The notes beneath the pieces were generated by a model that did no database searches, had not been told where the DNA came from, and saw only the letters and a program-made list of their open reading frames with translations. Shown here piece after piece: positions 17,620 through 26,615 of a stretch of 50,312 nt of DNA. Both the position numbers and the translations under genes were made by a program. Source of the stretch: an uncultured SAR116 cluster alpha proteobacterium (GTDB lineage Bacteria > Pseudomonadota > Alphaproteobacteria > Puniceispirillales > Marisalimonadaceae); contig CACMRG010000010.1 in NCBI GenBank assembly GCA_902616005.1, positions 1 to 50,312 on the forward strand, in the 5' to 3' direction. Each line of letters opens with the position of its first letter. Position 1 is the first letter of the stretch.

Positions 17620-17664
17620 ATATTTTTATGATTTTAAAATTTTTATTTTTTGATACCATCTGTT

Positions 17665-18129
17665 ATGCCTATCTACAAGCATGAAGATTTTTTAATAAAG
17701 ACAAATCATCATAAAAATTTGTTAGGAATTGATCATGGATCTAAATTAATAGGCATAGCAATATCTAATAAAGAGCTTTTCATAGCTACACCATTAACAA
17801 CAATTGTAAGGAAAAAACAAAATGCAGATTTTAATGAAATACTTAAAATAATTAAAGAAAAGGATGTAGGTGGAATTGTTGTCGGCTTACCATTAAATAT
17901 GAATGGAACTAAAGGGCCACGTTGTCAATCAGTAGAGACATTTTTTCGAAATTTTTTAATATTTCATGATATACCTCTGCTCTTTCAAGATGAGAGAATG
18001 TCATCACAAGCTATTGAAAAAATTTTTATATCTCAGGATATAAGTAGAAAAAAAAGATCTTCCAATATTGATAAACATGCAGCATGTTGGATTTTACAAT
18101 CTGCACTAGACTTTTTAAAAAAAAGGTAG
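17665..18129 (+). CDS. ruvX: RuvX/YqgF family Holliday junction resolvase-like, rRNA-processing nuclease
   Basis: RNase H-fold nuclease linked to 16S rRNA 5' maturation and proposed as a Holliday junction resolvase. Motifs are LLGIDHGSKLIGIAISN (first catalytic Asp), VVGLPLNMNGTKGPRC, and FQDERMSSQAIE near the C terminus. The ATG at 17665 (MPIYKHEDF) is chosen over a TTG at 17650, since relatives begin similarly and neither has a clear Shine-Dalgarno. It leads the ruvX-pyrB-pyrC-plsY-topA run. Confidence 0.9.
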   Translation: MPIYKHEDFLIKTNHHKNLLGIDHGSKLIGIAISNKELFIATPLTTIVRKKQNADFNEILKIIKEKDVGGIVVGLPLNMNGTKGPRCQSVETFFRNFLIFHDIPLLFQDERMSSQAIEKIFISQDISRKKRSSNIDKHAACWILQSALDFLKKR

Positions 18130-18145
18130 TACTAACTAATTTTTA

Positions 18146-19108
18146 ATGAATAAGATTCATAAAATTAATAAAACACCACCTCCGATAGCAACTCTCAATT
18201 CTAAAAACCTTTTATCCATAGAAGGGATGAATAAGTTAGAAATAAACTCTATATTGGATAGAGCAGATTATTTCGCAGATTTAGATCCTTTAAAAATAAT
18301 AAAAACTCTCAATGGGTATGTTATTCTTAATGTTTTTTTTGAAAATTCGACAAGGACTAGAGTATCTTTTGAATTAGCAGGAAGACGTCTAGGTGCAGAA
18401 GTAATTAACATCTCAGTTGACAAATCCTCAATAAAAAAAGGTGAAAGTCTTCTTGATACAGCAAACACCCTAAGTGCAATGAAACCTAATTTATTAATAG
18501 TTAGACATCCTGAGAGTGGTGCGCCAAAACTTTTTTCTGATTACTTAAATTGTAGTATTGTTAACGCTGGAGATGGCAGACACGAGCATCCAACACAAGC
18601 TCTTCTAGATGCACTAACTATCAGAAGAAGATTAGGTAGAATAGAAGGTTTAAAAATAGCTATTTGCGGTGATATACTTAATAGTAGAGTTGCAAGATCA
18701 AATATTCATCTACTCACAACACTTGGTGTTGAGGTAAGATGTATAGCACCTCCAACCTTAATGCCAAAAAGTTTAGAGAACCTTGGTGTAAATTGTTTTA
18801 ATAGTTTAAAAGACGGCATTAATAATGTTAACGCAATTATGTTACTAAGGTTACAAAGTGAGAGAATGTCAGGAACCGAATCTCCTTCAAAAAGAGAATA
18901 TTACAGATTTTATGGTCTTGATGAAGAAAAACTTAGTATGGCACATCATGATGCAGTTATTATGCATCCTGGACCAATGAATAGAGGAGTTGAAATAGCA
19001 TCATCCCTTGCAGATAACGAAGATAGAAGTTTAATAAAGACACAAGTTGAAATTGGTGTCGCTATCCGCATGGCAACTATTGAAGCAGTTTACAATGCAC
19101 AAAAATAA
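18146..19108 (+). CDS. pyrB: aspartate carbamoyltransferase catalytic subunit
   Basis: First committed step of pyrimidine synthesis: carbamoyl phosphate plus aspartate gives carbamoyl aspartate. The 320 residues carry FFENSTRTRVSFELAGRRLG (STRTR at 68-72, carbamoyl phosphate binding), the KKGESLLDT loop, RHPESGAP, DGRHEHPTQALLD and the C-terminal MHPGPMNRGVEI. An N-terminal extension of about 20 residues precedes the fold. The end overlaps the pyrC-like gene by 14 bp; with that partner it probably forms a dodecamer. Confidence 0.97.
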   Translation: MNKIHKINKTPPPIATLNSKNLLSIEGMNKLEINSILDRADYFADLDPLKIIKTLNGYVILNVFFENSTRTRVSFELAGRRLGAEVINISVDKSSIKKGESLLDTANTLSAMKPNLLIVRHPESGAPKLFSDYLNCSIVNAGDGRHEHPTQALLDALTIRRRLGRIEGLKIAICGDILNSRVARSNIHLLTTLGVEVRCIAPPTLMPKSLENLGVNCFNSLKDGINNVNAIMLLRLQSERMSGTESPSKREYYRFYGLDEEKLSMAHHDAVIMHPGPMNRGVEIASSLADNEDRSLIKTQVEIGVAIRMATIEAVYNAQK

Positions 19109-20420
19109 TAATCCAATTCTATTAAAAAATATTAGAGTAATTGATGCATCTCAAAATTTAGATCAAGAGATGAATATTATTGTAAATAATGGAATCATTT
19201 CATATTTTGAAAATAGTAAAAAAAATATTCCATTTAATGAAAAGGATTTCAGGTCTATAAATTGCAAAGATAAAATTTTATCACCTGGCATTTTTGACTT
19301 AAGAGTTTATTTAAATGAAACGAATAATGAAAATGTTTCAATTTTAAAAAATGCAGCGGTTAAATCAGGAGTTTTGAAAATGGGAATTTTGCCATTCCAA
19401 AAACCCCTGCTTGATAACCCTATAATGATCGAACATTTAATTGAAAAAACAAACTTTAATAATGATAAATTTTTTTATCCCTATGGAGGGGCAACTAAGG
19501 AATTAAAAGGAAATGAAATAGCTGAATTAGGTTTGATGGCTGAAGTCGGTGCAATTGGTTTTACGGATGCGCCTAATTGTATACAAGACTCTCTTGTGAT
19601 GAGAAGAGTTATGAGTTATGCAAAAATGCTTGAAAAACCTATTCTTCAAAATCCGGAGGATAAATCTCTAGCTGGTTTAACAGCCAGTAACTCCACAACA
19701 ATTCAAGGTGAAATGAATGAAGGCGAAGTTTCAACGAGATTAGGGTTAGTTGGAATTCCTTCATGTGCTGAAGTAATGATAGTCGAAAGAGATTTAAGGT
19801 TAGCAGAACTTACAGGTGTACATTATCATGTGTCGAATGTTTCCACTAAAGAAACAGTTGAAGTTATAAAGAGAGCTAAATTAAATGGTATCAAAATAAC
19901 ATGTGATACATCGCCACCATATTTTAGTTTAAATGAATTAGAATTATCAACTTATGACACATCTTTTAAATTATCCCCTCCTCTTAGAAACGAAGAAGAC
20001 AGAATTGCAATTCAAAATGCTATTTTTGATAATACAATTGATGTAATCACATCAGATCATAAACCAATGTCGAATGACACAAAAATTCTTCCTTTTACTT
20101 CAGCTTCTACAGGTGCATCTGGAATTGAAACATTACTTCCACTGACATTAAATTTACTAAACAAATTAGATGTCTCAATAATGAATATTTTAAAAAAAAT
20201 AACTTTGAATCCATCAAAATTGTTAAAAGTTGAAATTCCTAAAATCAAATCAAACGAAAAGGCAAACTTCATTATATTTGATCCTAATGAACAATATTTA
20301 ATTAACAAAAATTCCTTGCAAACTTCACCAACCCCATTTCACGGCCGACCTGTTCAAGGTAAAAATTATATGTCCATGATGAATGGTGAAATCGTTTTTG
20401 ATAATCTTGATTTATTATAA
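19095..20420 (+). CDS. dihydroorotase-like protein lacking metal-binding histidines (PyrC')
   Basis: Amidohydrolase-fold relative of class I dihydroorotase, 441 residues from the ATG at 19095, overlapping pyrB by 14 bp; a GTG/ATG further upstream inside pyrB is less likely. The invariant DxHxH that follows PG reads FDLRVY, so both metal His are Arg70 and Tyr72. The usual H-x-E-D is NPEDK, and the second conserved His of the HxxHxST region reads SNVST. Asp in GFTDAP and SDHKPM are kept. It is almost certainly catalytically inactive and a structural partner of PyrB, as known for PyrC' in Pseudomonas and related alphaproteobacterial forms. A working dihydroorotase must then lie elsewhere. Confidence 0.88.
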   Translation: MHKNNNPILLKNIRVIDASQNLDQEMNIIVNNGIISYFENSKKNIPFNEKDFRSINCKDKILSPGIFDLRVYLNETNNENVSILKNAAVKSGVLKMGILPFQKPLLDNPIMIEHLIEKTNFNNDKFFYPYGGATKELKGNEIAELGLMAEVGAIGFTDAPNCIQDSLVMRRVMSYAKMLEKPILQNPEDKSLAGLTASNSTTIQGEMNEGEVSTRLGLVGIPSCAEVMIVERDLRLAELTGVHYHVSNVSTKETVEVIKRAKLNGIKITCDTSPPYFSLNELELSTYDTSFKLSPPLRNEEDRIAIQNAIFDNTIDVITSDHKPMSNDTKILPFTSASTGASGIETLLPLTLNLLNKLDVSIMNILKKITLNPSKLLKVEIPKIKSNEKANFIIFDPNEQYLINKNSLQTSPTPFHGRPVQGKNYMSMMNGEIVFDNLDLL

Positions 20421-20426
20421 ACTATT

Positions 20427-21059
20427 ATGACTGAATATTTTATCCTATTTCTAATTTTCATTATTTGTTATTTGATTGGATCTATTCCATTTGGTCTAAT
20501 TCTTACTAAATTATTTGATAACAATGATTTAAGGAATATTGGAAGTGGAAATATAGGAGCCACTAATGTTTTAAGAACAGGAAATAAAACATTAGCACTT
20601 TTTACTTTAATACTAGATTTATCAAAAAGTTTTATTCCGTTATTTATTCTTTTTAAATTATATCCACATCCAATAATCAATGATTTCTTAAATCTTATGA
20701 TTGTTGATAAAATATTTTTGATTTTAGTATTTGGTTATTTTTTTGTTTTAGGACATTGTTTCCCAATTTGGCTTAAGTTTAGAGGTGGAAAAGGAATTGC
20801 AACTTCCTTAGGTGTCATATTATCAATAGATTTTTTTATAGGTTTATGTCTATTAACTATTTGGATTTTAGTATTTTTAATTTTTAAAATAAGTTCTTTA
20901 TCTGCACTAATTTCATCAACAAGTTTCCCAATTTTAATTTTTTTTAAATATGAAAAAGTAAATTTGTTATTTTTGTCAATTGTTTTAACTACATTTGTTT
21001 TTTTTACACATAGGGAAAATATAATTAGACTTTTAAAAAAAGAAGAAAAAAAAATTTAA
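20427..21059 (+). CDS. plsY: glycerol-3-phosphate acyltransferase PlsY
   Basis: Inner-membrane enzyme that acylates glycerol-3-phosphate from acyl phosphate to start phospholipid synthesis. The 210 residues hold five to seven hydrophobic segments and the three PlsY motifs: GSIPFGLILTK, GSGNIGATNVLR and GHCFPIWLKFRGGKGIATS. It follows the pyrC-like gene by six bases. In many Alphaproteobacteria dprA comes next, but topA follows directly here. Confidence 0.95.
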   Translation: MTEYFILFLIFIICYLIGSIPFGLILTKLFDNNDLRNIGSGNIGATNVLRTGNKTLALFTLILDLSKSFIPLFILFKLYPHPIINDFLNLMIVDKIFLILVFGYFFVLGHCFPIWLKFRGGKGIATSLGVILSIDFFIGLCLLTIWILVFLIFKISSLSALISSTSFPILIFFKYEKVNLLFLSIVLTTFVFFTHRENIIRLLKKEEKKI

Positions 21060-21116
21060 ATTAATATTGATATATTTTAAAACCAATGGTAATTGGCAAA
21101 GAATTATGGAGTTTAA

Positions 21117-23624
21117 ATGAAGTTAGTTATTGTTGAATCACCTGCAAAAGCTCAAACAATAAATAAATATCTTGGTAATAATTATAAAGTTGTAGCATCT
21201 ATTGGACATGTTAGGGATCTTCCAAGAAAAGATGGTGCAGTTGAACCAGATAAAGATTTTCAGATGTCCTGGGATCAACCTTTAGATAAAAAAAAGGTAA
21301 TTAATGGAATAATAAAAGATTTAAAAGATGCAGAAACTCTAATTTTAGCAACTGACCCCGACAGAGAAGGTGAAGCAATTAGTTGGCATATCAATGAGAT
21401 TTTAAACGAAAAAAAAGCATTAAAAAGCAAACAAGTTCAAAGAGTTGTTTTTAATGAAATTACAAAGTCATCTGTATTAAACGCTATGGAACATCCTAGA
21501 GACATAAACTCTGAATTAGTTGATGCATACCTGGCTAGAAGAGCATTAGATCATTTAATTGGTTTCAGAATATCTCCAATTTTATGGAGGAAACTTCCAG
21601 GTTCCAGGTCAGCAGGCAGAGTTCAGTCTGTAGCTCTCAGATTAGTTTGTGAAAGAGAATTAGAGATTGAAAGATTTATAATTGAAGAGTATTGGACTAT
21701 TTCAGGAATTTTTGAAAATTCAAGTAGTCAAAAATTTTCTTCTAGATTAATTGAATTTGACCAAAAGAAACTTAAAAAATTTGATATCCCAAATGAGGAA
21801 CATTCAAAAAAAATATTAGTTGAAATAAAAAAACATAAATTTCATATATCAAATATTGAAAAGAAAAGAGTTAAGAGAAATCCTATACCTCCTTTCACAA
21901 CTTCGACACTGCAACAAGAAGCATCTAGAAAACTTGGTTTTAGTGCTTATAAAACAATGAGAGTGGCTCAAAAACTTTATGAAGGCATAAATTTAAATAA
22001 AGAAACTAGTGGTCTAATAACTTACATGAGAACTGATGGTGTTCAAATTAGCAAGGAAGCAATAACAAATATAAGAGAATTTATTTCTAATGAATATGGA
22101 AAAAACTTTATTCCCGCAAGTCCAAGATATTATAAATCAAAGGCTGCTAACGCCCAAGAAGCTCACGAAGCAATTAGACCAACAAACTTTACTTATTCAC
22201 CAAAGTTAATCTCGAAATATTTAGATAAAGATCAGCTTAAGTTATATGATTTAATTTGGAAAAGAACTTTATCTAGCCAAATGGCTTCAGCAGAATTGGA
22301 CAAAACTATGGTAGATATAAAATCAAAAGATAATTCAATTACTTTCAGAACAAATGGTTCTCAGATTGCTTTTTCTGGATTTTTAAAAGTATATAAAGAA
22401 AGCTTTGATGAAAAAACAACTTCAAGTGATAGTGATGATGATAATCTTCTCCCAATTTTAAATCTTAATGATAGTTTAGATTTAAAGAAATTAGAAGATG
22501 AACAACATTTCACACAACCACCTGCAAGATATACTGACGCTAGTTTAGTTAAGAAAATGGAAGAACTTGGTATTGGAAGACCCTCAACATATGCCTCAAC
22601 ATTAAGAGTTTTAGTTGAAAGAGATTATGTTTTAAAAGAGAGTGGAAAATTAATTCCAGAAGAAAGAGGAAGAATATTAACAGCTTTCCTTAGCAATTTC
22701 TTTGGTAAATATGTTGATTATGAATTTACAGCAACATTAGAAAAAGATCTTGATAAAATCTCTGATGGTAAATTGCCCTATAAAGATTTATTGTCAGATT
22801 TCTGGAGAGATTTTAAAAAACATCTTGACAAGATGACTGACTTAGAGAGATCAGAAATTTTAAATACCCTAGAGTCTGAATTAGAACAAATGTTTTTTTC
22901 AACTGAAGATAATCAATTTGACGCTTCAAAAAAATGTCCTAAATGCTCGGATGGCAAAATTGGGTTACAACTTGGAAAATATGGTGCTTTTATAGGCTGT
23001 AATAATTATCCTGAATGCAAATATACAAAGCAGATAGCTAATAAAAAAGATGGTAACCCTGAATTTGACAATGAAATTGATTTTGATCAAAGTTTAGGTA
23101 AAGATCCCGATACAAATGAAGATGTTTTTATAAAGAAAGGACCTTATGGTTCATATGTTCAACTTGGTGATGGCAAAAAGCCTAAAAGAGTAAGTATTCC
23201 TAAATTAGTGAATCCTAAAGACATAAACCTTGAAAAGGCTCTTTTACTCTTATCATTACCAAGAGTTATTGGTAACCATCCTGAAACTAATAAAGAAATT
23301 ACTGCTAATATTGGAAGATACGGCCCTTATCTAAAATATGATATTAATTCAGTTAGTCTTCCAAATGACGAAACTGTTCTGACTATAGGTTTAAATCATG
23401 CAGTTGTATTGATTTCTGAAAAATCTCCTGGGGGACGAAGTCTAGGAAAACACCCTAACAATGACGGAGAAATATTAGCAAAAAAAGGAAGATATGGACC
23501 TTATGTAGAGTATAAAAAGACGAGAGCTACCTTGCCTAAAAGTATGAATTTAGACGAAATTACTCTTGATGAGGCTCTAGAATTGATTGAAAAAAAAGAG
23601 TTGCGAGCAAAGAAAAAAAAATAA
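21117..23624 (+). CDS. topA: DNA topoisomerase I
   Basis: Type IA topoisomerase that relaxes negative supercoils. The 835 residues start with the Toprim domain (MKLVIVESPAKAQTINKYLG, later TDPDREGEAISWH). The active-site Tyr is Tyr303 in GLITYMRTDG. One C4 zinc ribbon (CPKC...CNNYPEC, about 607-635) follows, then three C-terminal repeats each with a G-x-YG-x-Y core (GPYGSYV, GRYGPYL, GRYGPYV). The Lys-rich C terminus is usual for the group. rnr begins eight bases later. Complete. Confidence 0.97.
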   Translation: MKLVIVESPAKAQTINKYLGNNYKVVASIGHVRDLPRKDGAVEPDKDFQMSWDQPLDKKKVINGIIKDLKDAETLILATDPDREGEAISWHINEILNEKKALKSKQVQRVVFNEITKSSVLNAMEHPRDINSELVDAYLARRALDHLIGFRISPILWRKLPGSRSAGRVQSVALRLVCERELEIERFIIEEYWTISGIFENSSSQKFSSRLIEFDQKKLKKFDIPNEEHSKKILVEIKKHKFHISNIEKKRVKRNPIPPFTTSTLQQEASRKLGFSAYKTMRVAQKLYEGINLNKETSGLITYMRTDGVQISKEAITNIREFISNEYGKNFIPASPRYYKSKAANAQEAHEAIRPTNFTYSPKLISKYLDKDQLKLYDLIWKRTLSSQMASAELDKTMVDIKSKDNSITFRTNGSQIAFSGFLKVYKESFDEKTTSSDSDDDNLLPILNLNDSLDLKKLEDEQHFTQPPARYTDASLVKKMEELGIGRPSTYASTLRVLVERDYVLKESGKLIPEERGRILTAFLSNFFGKYVDYEFTATLEKDLDKISDGKLPYKDLLSDFWRDFKKHLDKMTDLERSEILNTLESELEQMFFSTEDNQFDASKKCPKCSDGKIGLQLGKYGAFIGCNNYPECKYTKQIANKKDGNPEFDNEIDFDQSLGKDPDTNEDVFIKKGPYGSYVQLGDGKKPKRVSIPKLVNPKDINLEKALLLLSLPRVIGNHPETNKEITANIGRYGPYLKYDINSVSLPNDETVLTIGLNHAVVLISEKSPGGRSLGKHPNNDGEILAKKGRYGPYVEYKKTRATLPKSMNLDEITLDEALELIEKKELRAKKKK

Positions 23625-23631
23625 TTTTGAT

Positions 23632-25548
23632 ATGATAAAAAATTATTTGCTTAAAATCTTAGACATTGACACAGACGGAAATACTACAGCTAAGATTATT
23701 GATAAGAAGTTAAAAAATATTAAAGTCTTCATACCTTACAACAATCAAAATCCTATCATTAAAATTGGTGATACTGTATCTTCATTAATTACATATAAAA
23801 ATAAAAAAATAATTAATACAAAAATTCTAAAAAAAATCTATGCCCCTAAGTCTTTTTTTGCACAAATAAATGAAATTTCATCTAAATTCATAAAAATAAA
23901 AAAATTATTTTCTGTCAATGAAGATTTTTATTTCATAAAAAAGGCTCATACTCATAAAAATTTGAAAATTGGAGACATTCTCAAAGCCAGTGAAGATCAT
24001 TTACCAAATATAAAAAATCTTAAAGCTTGTAAGTTAGAAAGAGTTTACAAAGGATTTAACTCTAATAATTTTTTTCCAATGCTTGAAATAAATGAATTAA
24101 ATATAATAGATACATTCCCAACAGCAGTGATAAAAGAAGTTAAAAAGATTGATATGTCTGATATAGACAAAAGATCTGATTTAACAAATTTAGCAATCAT
24201 TACAATTGATGGCGAAGATGCTAAAGACTTTGACGATGCTGTCTTTGTTGAAAAATATAAAAGTGATAAATGGAAAGTTATAGTTAGTATTGCTGATGTT
24301 TCTCACTATGTTCAAGAAAACTCAAATTTAGACACTCATGCTAAAGAAAGAGGTAATTCTATTTATTTTCCAAACTTTGTAATACCAATGTTACCCGAAA
24401 AACTATCAAATGACCTTTGTTCTCTTAAAGAAAACAAACTTCGTTTAACTTTATCTGTTGAAATTATTCTAGACTCAGAAGGTAATAAATTATCTCACAA
24501 GTTCTTTAAATCAACTATCAAGTCAGCAAAAAGATTTACCTATAATGATGTTAATGATTTAATCAAAACAAAATTTAAAAAAAATAAATCTATAGATGAT
24601 AATATATTGTTAAATGTCAAAAATCTATACAAGGTTTATAAAAAACTTAAAAATAAAAGTTCAACTCGTGGAGCACTTGCTTTAAAAATAAGTGATACAA
24701 AGATTTTATTTGATAAAAAAGGGAAACCTTTAGAAGTTCAAAAAAGCAAACAACTTGAAAGTCATCAAATAATTGAAGAGCTCATGATACTTGCAAATGA
24801 ATGTGCTGCAGAAGAACTTCAGAAATATAGTTCCAATAACCCTTACAGAATTCATGAAAGACCAAAGTCAGAAAAAATTTTATCTTTAATTAACTGCATC
24901 GGGTCACCTTACGATAAATTACTAAAAAACAATAATATAACAGGAAATTTATTTAACAAAATAATTGAACAATCATCTAATAGTAAAGATTTTATGAAAA
25001 TTAATGAATTAATATTAAGATCTCAATCTCAAGCTAGATATCATAATGAAAATAAAGGTCATTTTGGTTTGTCATTGAAAAATTATGTTCATTTTACTTC
25101 ACCAATAAGAAGATATTCAGATTTAATAGTTCATAGAAAATTAACTCAAATTTTAGAAAATAATGAAATTAATCAAGCTTATAAAAATAACTTAAACGAA
25201 ACATGTAAACATATTTCGAGTACTGAAAGAAAGGCTGTTATTGCAGAAAGAAATACTATAGATAGGTATATCGCTTTAATTTATTCTGATAAAAATAATC
25301 AAACTTTTAATGGTGAAATAATTTCCGTAAAAAGTTTTGGTGTATTTGTAAAATTTGATGATCATAAAAGTGAAGGTTTTATTCCAAAAAGATTATTACC
25401 TAAAGATTATTACATATTTAACGAAAAAAAAGAATATCTTAAAGGAAAATCAAATTTTTTTAAAATTGGAATGTCTATATTAGTGAGTATTAAAGAAACA
25501 AATATTTTAAAAGGCAAAATTTTATTAGATTACTGTAAACGTATTTAA
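23632..25548 (+). CDS. rnr: ribonuclease R/VacB-type exoribonuclease, short N terminus
   Basis: 3'-to-5' exoribonuclease of the RNB family, 638 residues from the ATG at 23632. The catalytic block ITIDGEDAKDFDDAVFVEK lies near 190 and the C-terminal S1 domain (NGEIISVKSFGVFVKFDDHK) near 560. The N terminus enters directly into a cold-shock-like region (KILDIDTDGNTTAKI); the winged-helix segment found at the start of longer alphaproteobacterial RNase R is absent. A start at 23587 would add only 15 lysine-rich residues inside topA. RNase II is an alternative name, but position after topA and the sequence favour RNase R. Confidence 0.9.
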   Translation: MIKNYLLKILDIDTDGNTTAKIIDKKLKNIKVFIPYNNQNPIIKIGDTVSSLITYKNKKIINTKILKKIYAPKSFFAQINEISSKFIKIKKLFSVNEDFYFIKKAHTHKNLKIGDILKASEDHLPNIKNLKACKLERVYKGFNSNNFFPMLEINELNIIDTFPTAVIKEVKKIDMSDIDKRSDLTNLAIITIDGEDAKDFDDAVFVEKYKSDKWKVIVSIADVSHYVQENSNLDTHAKERGNSIYFPNFVIPMLPEKLSNDLCSLKENKLRLTLSVEIILDSEGNKLSHKFFKSTIKSAKRFTYNDVNDLIKTKFKKNKSIDDNILLNVKNLYKVYKKLKNKSSTRGALALKISDTKILFDKKGKPLEVQKSKQLESHQIIEELMILANECAAEELQKYSSNNPYRIHERPKSEKILSLINCIGSPYDKLLKNNNITGNLFNKIIEQSSNSKDFMKINELILRSQSQARYHNENKGHFGLSLKNYVHFTSPIRRYSDLIVHRKLTQILENNEINQAYKNNLNETCKHISSTERKAVIAERNTIDRYIALIYSDKNNQTFNGEIISVKSFGVFVKFDDHKSEGFIPKRLLPKDYYIFNEKKEYLKGKSNFFKIGMSILVSIKETNILKGKILLDYCKRI

Positions 25549-25560
25549 TAATGTTTGAGG

Positions 25561-25589
25561 TTGACAAATTATATAAATAGACCTACTTA
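25561..25589 (+). promoter_or_regulatory. possible promoter of rpmG
   Basis: A perfect TTGACA at 25561-25566 starts just after the rnr stop, with a poor -10 (TACTTA) 17 bases on. The spacing to the ribosome binding site GGAG (25597-25600) is reasonable. Only the -35 is strong. Confidence 0.35.
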
Positions 25590-25605
25590 AATAATAGGAG
25601 ATATA

Positions 25606-25773
25606 ATGGCCAAACCAGCATCTATACAGATAAAACTCGTAAGTACAGCTGATACAGGATTTTATTATGTAACAAAAAAAAATCCAAGAAATCATCCTGA
25701 AAAAATGGAATTTAAAAAATACGATCCCAAAGCAAAAAAACACGTAATATTTAAAGAAGCTAAAATTAAATGA
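25606..25773 (+). CDS. rpmG: 50S ribosomal protein L33
   Basis: A 55-residue basic protein, [20 protein letters not shown] at the start and [20 protein letters not shown] next, which is the L33 pattern. It lacks the CxxC pairs, so it is the zinc-independent form. GGAG is placed five bases before the ATG. The downstream position after rnr is usual in Alphaproteobacteria. Its TGA abuts the stop codon of the convergent EipB-like gene with no gap. Confidence 0.95.
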   Translation: MAKPASIQIKLVSTADTGFYYVTKKNPRNHPEKMEFKKYDPKAKKHVIFKEAKIK

Positions 25774-26568
25774 TTAGCATTTTAATTTCTTAACTTTTTC
25801 AATACTAGTTAATTTACCTTTCATTTTATAGCTACCGTAATCAACCGTATAAGAATGCGCTATTCCACTTTCATCAACATAAGCTATTACCTTTGTTTTA
25901 GGGTCTGGATTCTTTTGATTAAGGTCGTAAAATGACAATTGTATTGGCCAAACTTGTTTTTTTAAAAGATCATTTTCTAAAGATACAAAAGTATTAATTT
26001 TTTTTCCAATAAAGGTAGATACAATTTTCACAAGATTTTCCTGATCACTTCCAAAAAAAACTTTTGCTGTATGAAAGTTTACATTGTTTTTTGCATTTTC
26101 AAGAAGAATTTCTAAATGTTCTGTTGGAAATAAGATATCGTCATTAAATGTAATTTTTTTATTATTTTTGTCAAAAATTATACCGTTTAAATTGTTTTTA
26201 TTTTTTTGGACATAACCAGAGTAAAACATCTCTTTTTCGAAATCATTTTTATCTAAATGTTCAAAACTAAAGTTTTTTGCTGAAAAATCCTCAAAGGAAC
26301 TAAAAATTGAAAAATTTTTTGAATTGTCATTGTTATTTAATTTGAAAGTGATCGCAAATGTTTCTTTTAATGCCCAACCTTTACATTGTTTTTCAAGCAA
26401 AAAAGATGCTTTCCCATTCCCACCATCTACTAATGAAGGTGCTTCGTTAGCCAAAAATTCTAAATCATAATAAGCTTTATGTGATACAATAGTTGACGAT
26501 ATACTAGTATTTACATATAAAAATGAAATTAAAATCAATATTAAATCGTAAATCTTTATATTAAACAT
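25774..26568 (-). CDS. EipB-like envelope protein (DUF1849)
   Basis: Secreted protein of 264 residues with an N-terminal hydrophobic signal (about 5-25). The mature start, VSHKAYYDLEF, the QCKGW motif with Cys62, FPTEHLEILLENA and AKVFFGSD fit the DUF1849 family, whose Brucella member EipB is a periplasmic spiral beta protein needed for envelope integrity. EipB has one conserved disulfide; here Cys62 pairs plausibly with Cys264, the final residue. It is divergent from the RNase D gene by 47 bp. Family assignment from remembered motifs, good but not certain. Confidence 0.78.
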   Translation of the reverse strand: MFNIKIYDLILILISFLYVNTSISSTIVSHKAYYDLEFLANEAPSLVDGGNGKASFLLEKQCKGWALKETFAITFKLNNNDNSKNFSIFSSFEDFSAKNFSFEHLDKNDFEKEMFYSGYVQKNKNNLNGIIFDKNNKKITFNDDILFPTEHLEILLENAKNNVNFHTAKVFFGSDQENLVKIVSTFIGKKINTFVSLENDLLKKQVWPIQLSFYDLNQKNPDPKTKVIAYVDESGIAHSYTVDYGSYKMKGKLTSIEKVKKLKC

Positions 26569-26615
26569 AACTTAAAATAACAAATACACAAAAAAAATAA
26601 AATTAAAATATTCAA

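Noticed and set aside
19047-19094. N-terminal extension of the pyrC-like gene inside pyrB
   Set aside because: The extra 16 residues lie over conserved pyrB sequence; the ATG at 19095 gives a normal N terminus and a typical short overlap.
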